A DNA stretch of 7,429 nt from Candidatus Falkowbacteria bacterium CG1_02_41_21 (GTDB taxonomy: Bacteria > Patescibacteriota > Patescibacteriia > Patescibacteriales > UBA12465): assembly GCA_001871235.1 (NCBI GenBank), contig MNUV01000041.1, positions 1-7,429 of the forward strand, in the 5' to 3' direction. Numbering within the stretch: position 1 is the first letter of the stretch; the number at the start of each line of letters is the position of its first letter. A program made the translations under genes and the position numbers. The notes below the pieces were generated by a model, which was given only the letters and a program-made list of their open reading frames with translations, made no database searches and was not told the origin of the DNA. Shown here piece after piece: positions 5,971 through 7,429 of the stretch.

Positions 5971-6987
5971 ATGAAGAATAAAAGTAGTGAAAATTTAATA
6001 ACCACGGGTGAAATTGCGATTTATAAGGCTAAGGATGGTCGGCCAGATTTGACTGTTAAAATGGAGAAAGAGACTATTTGGCTAACGCAAGCTCAAATTG
6101 CGGTTCTTTTTGGTATAAAGAGGCCGGCGATAACTAAGCATTTGAATAATATTTTTAAGGATGGTGAATTGGATCGAAATTCAGTATGTTCCATTTCGGA
6201 ACATACTGCCCCCGACGGCAAAATTTATAAAACAGCTTTCTATAATTTAGATGCCATTATTTCTGTCGGTTATCGAGTTAATTCCAAATGGGCGACTCAA
6301 TTCAGGATTTGGGCCACTAATGTTTTAAGAAATCATATAGTTAAAGGTTATACGATTAATGAGCAAAGATTGAAAGAAAATAAGGAATTAAAGCTTGGCG
6401 AGTTGCAAAAAACAATTAATTTTTTACAGAGAGTTATTAATAATTGGCAATTAAAATTAATTGAGGCCCAAGGATTATTGAAAGTAATCTCCGATTATGC
6501 TAATTCTTGGATAATTTTGCAAAAATATGACGAGCATCAATTACAAGTTATAAAACAAGGTAAGATTATCAATAATTTGAATTACGATTTTTCTAAAAAT
6601 GAAATTAATGAATTGAAAAATAAATTAATTAAAGAAAAACAAGCGGCTGATATTTTTGGTCGGGAGCGAGAAAATAGTTTAGAAGGAATAATTAAAAATT
6701 TAGAACAGACTTTCGCCGGCAAGAACTTGTATCCGACCATTAAAGAACGGGCCGCGCACCTTTTGTATTTTATCATTAAAGATCATCCTTTTGTCGATGG
6801 TAATAAGCGTATTGGGTCGTTCTTATTTATTTTATTTTTAGTTAAAAATAATTATCTTTACAATAAAAAAGGGGAAAAGAAGATTAATGATGGCGCTTTG
6901 GCTTCTTTGGCGTTGTTAATCGCTGAGAGCGATCCGAAAGAAAAAGAAGTTATGGTGGCCTTAATAACTAATTTATTAATCAATTAA
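5971..6987 (+). CDS. RhuM DNA-binding domain fused to Fic/Doc domain
   Basis: A full-length RhuM-family protein (338 aa) with a C-terminal Fic domain. The RhuM part (about 13-128) has the usual ETIWLTQAQIAVLF (34-47) leading into a predicted helix-turn-helix (38-62), a V-C-S-x-x-E-H-T stretch (72-79), YNLDAIISVGYRVNS (91-105) and TQFRIWAT (109-116). A charged, partly coiled helical linker (about 130-225) follows, containing the family's LQKYDEHQL. The Fic core is HPFVDGNKR at 272-280. The catalytic histidine is H272 and D276 is a likely metal ligand. The motif ends GNKR, as in Doc kinases, rather than GNGRxxR, so AMPylation should not be assumed; Doc phosphorylates EF-Tu. No inhibitory (S/T)xxxE(G/N) helix is evident. 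The gene is markedly lower in GC than those upstream (16 of 60 bases in 6421-6480), suggesting transfer. It may be a self-regulating toxin-like modifier, with the next gene 5 bp downstream as partner. Its molecular target is unknown. Confidence 0.92.
   Translation: MKNKSSENLITTGEIAIYKAKDGRPDLTVKMEKETIWLTQAQIAVLFGIKRPAITKHLNNIFKDGELDRNSVCSISEHTAPDGKIYKTAFYNLDAIISVGYRVNSKWATQFRIWATNVLRNHIVKGYTINEQRLKENKELKLGELQKTINFLQRVINNWQLKLIEAQGLLKVISDYANSWIILQKYDEHQLQVIKQGKIINNLNYDFSKNEINELKNKLIKEKQAADIFGRERENSLEGIIKNLEQTFAGKNLYPTIKERAAHLLYFIIKDHPFVDGNKRIGSFLFILFLVKNNYLYNKKGEKKINDGALASLALLIAESDPKEKEVMVALITNLLIN
6182..6208. repeat. Perfect 11-bp inverted repeat inside the RhuM coding sequence
   Basis: CAGTATGTTCC (6182-6192) and GGAACATACTG (6198-6208) are exact reverse complements around a 5-nt loop. 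The repeat lies over codons 71-80, encoding S-V-C-S-I-S-E-H-T-A. As RNA it is a stable hairpin; as DNA it is a near-ideal dimer-binding site. The arms contain AGTATGTT, seven of eight bases matching the AGTATTTT words in the promoter region. There is no T tract, so it is not a terminator. Confidence 0.85.
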
Positions 6988-6992
6988 ATTAT

Positions 6993-7274
6993 ATGGAAAT
7001 TAAACAATTATTGGATCAATCTAAAGAAATCTGGCAAGGAGAAAAATTATCTCTATCTCAGATTATAGTCAGGCTGGGTAAGGTCCTCGGCGATGTTTGT
7101 CGCTTTGAAAGAAATGCTAAGAAAGATGAATCTATACACACTGATGAAGAATTGAAAAAGGAATTGGGCAATTTAATTTTCTCCAGAATGATTAGTCCTG
7201 GCTATACTGAACTGGTAGGTATATGGGAAACTAACAGGCAATATTTCAAATTTTCAGTAGCCATGCTATTGTAA
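6993..7274 (+). CDS. Short helical protein with a MazG-like motif, possibly truncated
   Basis: A 93-aa protein starting 5 bp after the RhuM-Fic stop, so surely co-transcribed with it. Residues 1-64 look helical, and DEELKKELGNLIF (51-63) resembles the second metal-binding helix of MazG-type nucleotide pyrophosphohydrolases (EELKEELGDLLF), with N60 in place of the usual aspartate. The first-helix ExxE ligands are not evident (LGKVLGDVCRFER, 28-40), so activity is doubtful. After S64 the sequence changes to a P/G/T-containing stretch without obvious family likeness, and the other two forward frames are closed immediately. With a transposase gene starting 24 bp downstream, loss of the original C-terminus to an insertion is plausible. 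It might be an active partner, an antitoxin-like protein or a remnant; the MazG link is weak homology by eye. Confidence 0.65.
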   Translation: MEIKQLLDQSKEIWQGEKLSLSQIIVRLGKVLGDVCRFERNAKKDESIHTDEELKKELGNLIFSRMISPGYTELVGIWETNRQYFKFSVAMLL

Positions 7275-7298
7275 AATCAAAATATAACCATTAAGTCT

Positions 7299-7429
7299 AT
7301 GCCAAAAATTAGTTCAGTGCTAGCGAAAATCACCCCCAAGAGAAAAAAGACTAGTTATACCGCTCAATTTAAACTCGACCGAGCGCTAGAAGCTGTTCAA
7401 ACTAATAATATCTCCGAGATTGCCCGCAA
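7299..7429 (+). CDS. IS3-type transposase OrfA-like N-terminus, cut by the window end
   Basis: An ATG at 7299 opens a frame that stays open for 43 codons to the last base. Residues 13-43 (PKRKKTSYTAQFKLDRALEA, then VQTNNISEIAR) match the start of the HTH_Tnp_1 type domain of IS3/IS911-family OrfA proteins: a basic patch, then Y-T-x-x-F-K, a helix, and the first part of the helix-turn-helix around SEIA. The rest, including any DDE domain and the usual frameshift, lies outside the window. A weak -10-like TATAAC at 7283-7288 precedes the start; no Shine-Dalgarno is seen. The left terminal repeat of the element cannot be placed without the right end, but it should lie before 7299, perhaps inside the end of the previous gene. 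Confidence 0.65.
   Translation, partial: MPKISSVLAKITPKRKKTSYTAQFKLDRALEAVQTNNISEIAR

Noticed and set aside
168..7274. Recoded TGA (as in Gracilibacteria/Absconditabacteria)
   Set aside because: No TGA is used as a stop in the seven complete genes, but none occurs in frame inside them either, and all conserved domains are intact under the standard code.
7191..7274. Simple frameshift error restoring a longer MazG-like protein
   Set aside because: The other two forward frames meet stop codons immediately after 7184, so no single indel near there recovers a continued helix.
1..7429. tRNA, rRNA or known riboswitch
   Set aside because: No cloverleaf with a T-arm GTTCGA-type motif, no rRNA-like stretch and no recognisable riboswitch core was seen in any spacer; the spacers inside the operon are 24-83 bp.

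Overview
The window reads as a chromosomal piece of a bacterium with compact genes, probably a member of the Candidate Phyla Radiation (Patescibacteria, Parcubacteria-like). This is inference. The signs are eight genes in a row on one strand with no Shine-Dalgarno sequence before any start, short AT-rich leaders ending in AT before most ATGs, mixed base composition, several proteins without a recognisable family, and a standard genetic code (stops are TAA or TAG, and no long frame needs TGA read through).

Positions 1-167 hold a bidirectional hairpin terminator (63-90) and a good sigma70-type promoter (93-121). From there a likely operon runs to the terminator at 5821-5855. Its genes are a 60-aa six-cysteine zinc-ribbon protein (168-350), an unrecognised 640-aa membrane protein with an eight-cysteine tail (379-2301), the AmmeMemoRadiSam radical SAM enzyme AmrS (2326-3354), a fused Memo-AMMECR1 protein (3384-4781) and an unrecognised 304-aa five-helix membrane protein (4865-5779). 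AmrS plus the Memo-AMMECR1 fusion make a complete AmmeMemoRadiSam set. To my knowledge its reaction is not established, so the two flanking membrane proteins, one of them with a cysteine-rich tail, are worth considering as partners or substrates.

After 5855 the character changes to clearly lower GC. An AT-rich spacer (5780-5970) carries repeated AGTATTTT words, an imperfect dyad (5911-5948) and an extended -10 so close to the next ATG that the transcript would be nearly leaderless. It drives a RhuM DNA-binding/Fic-Doc fusion protein (5971-6987), followed 5 bases later by a short helical protein with a MazG-like motif (6993-7274). That protein may be truncated. The window ends inside the first 43 codons of an apparent IS3-type transposase OrfA (7299-7429). 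This end looks like an acquired toxin/regulator-type module next to a mobile element.

The most unusual DNA signal is a perfect 11-bp inverted repeat inside the RhuM coding sequence (6182-6208). It lies exactly over the V-C-S-x-x-E-H-T stretch, and its arms resemble the AGTATTTT words in the promoter region. This suggests, without proving, that RhuM-Fic binds its own gene.
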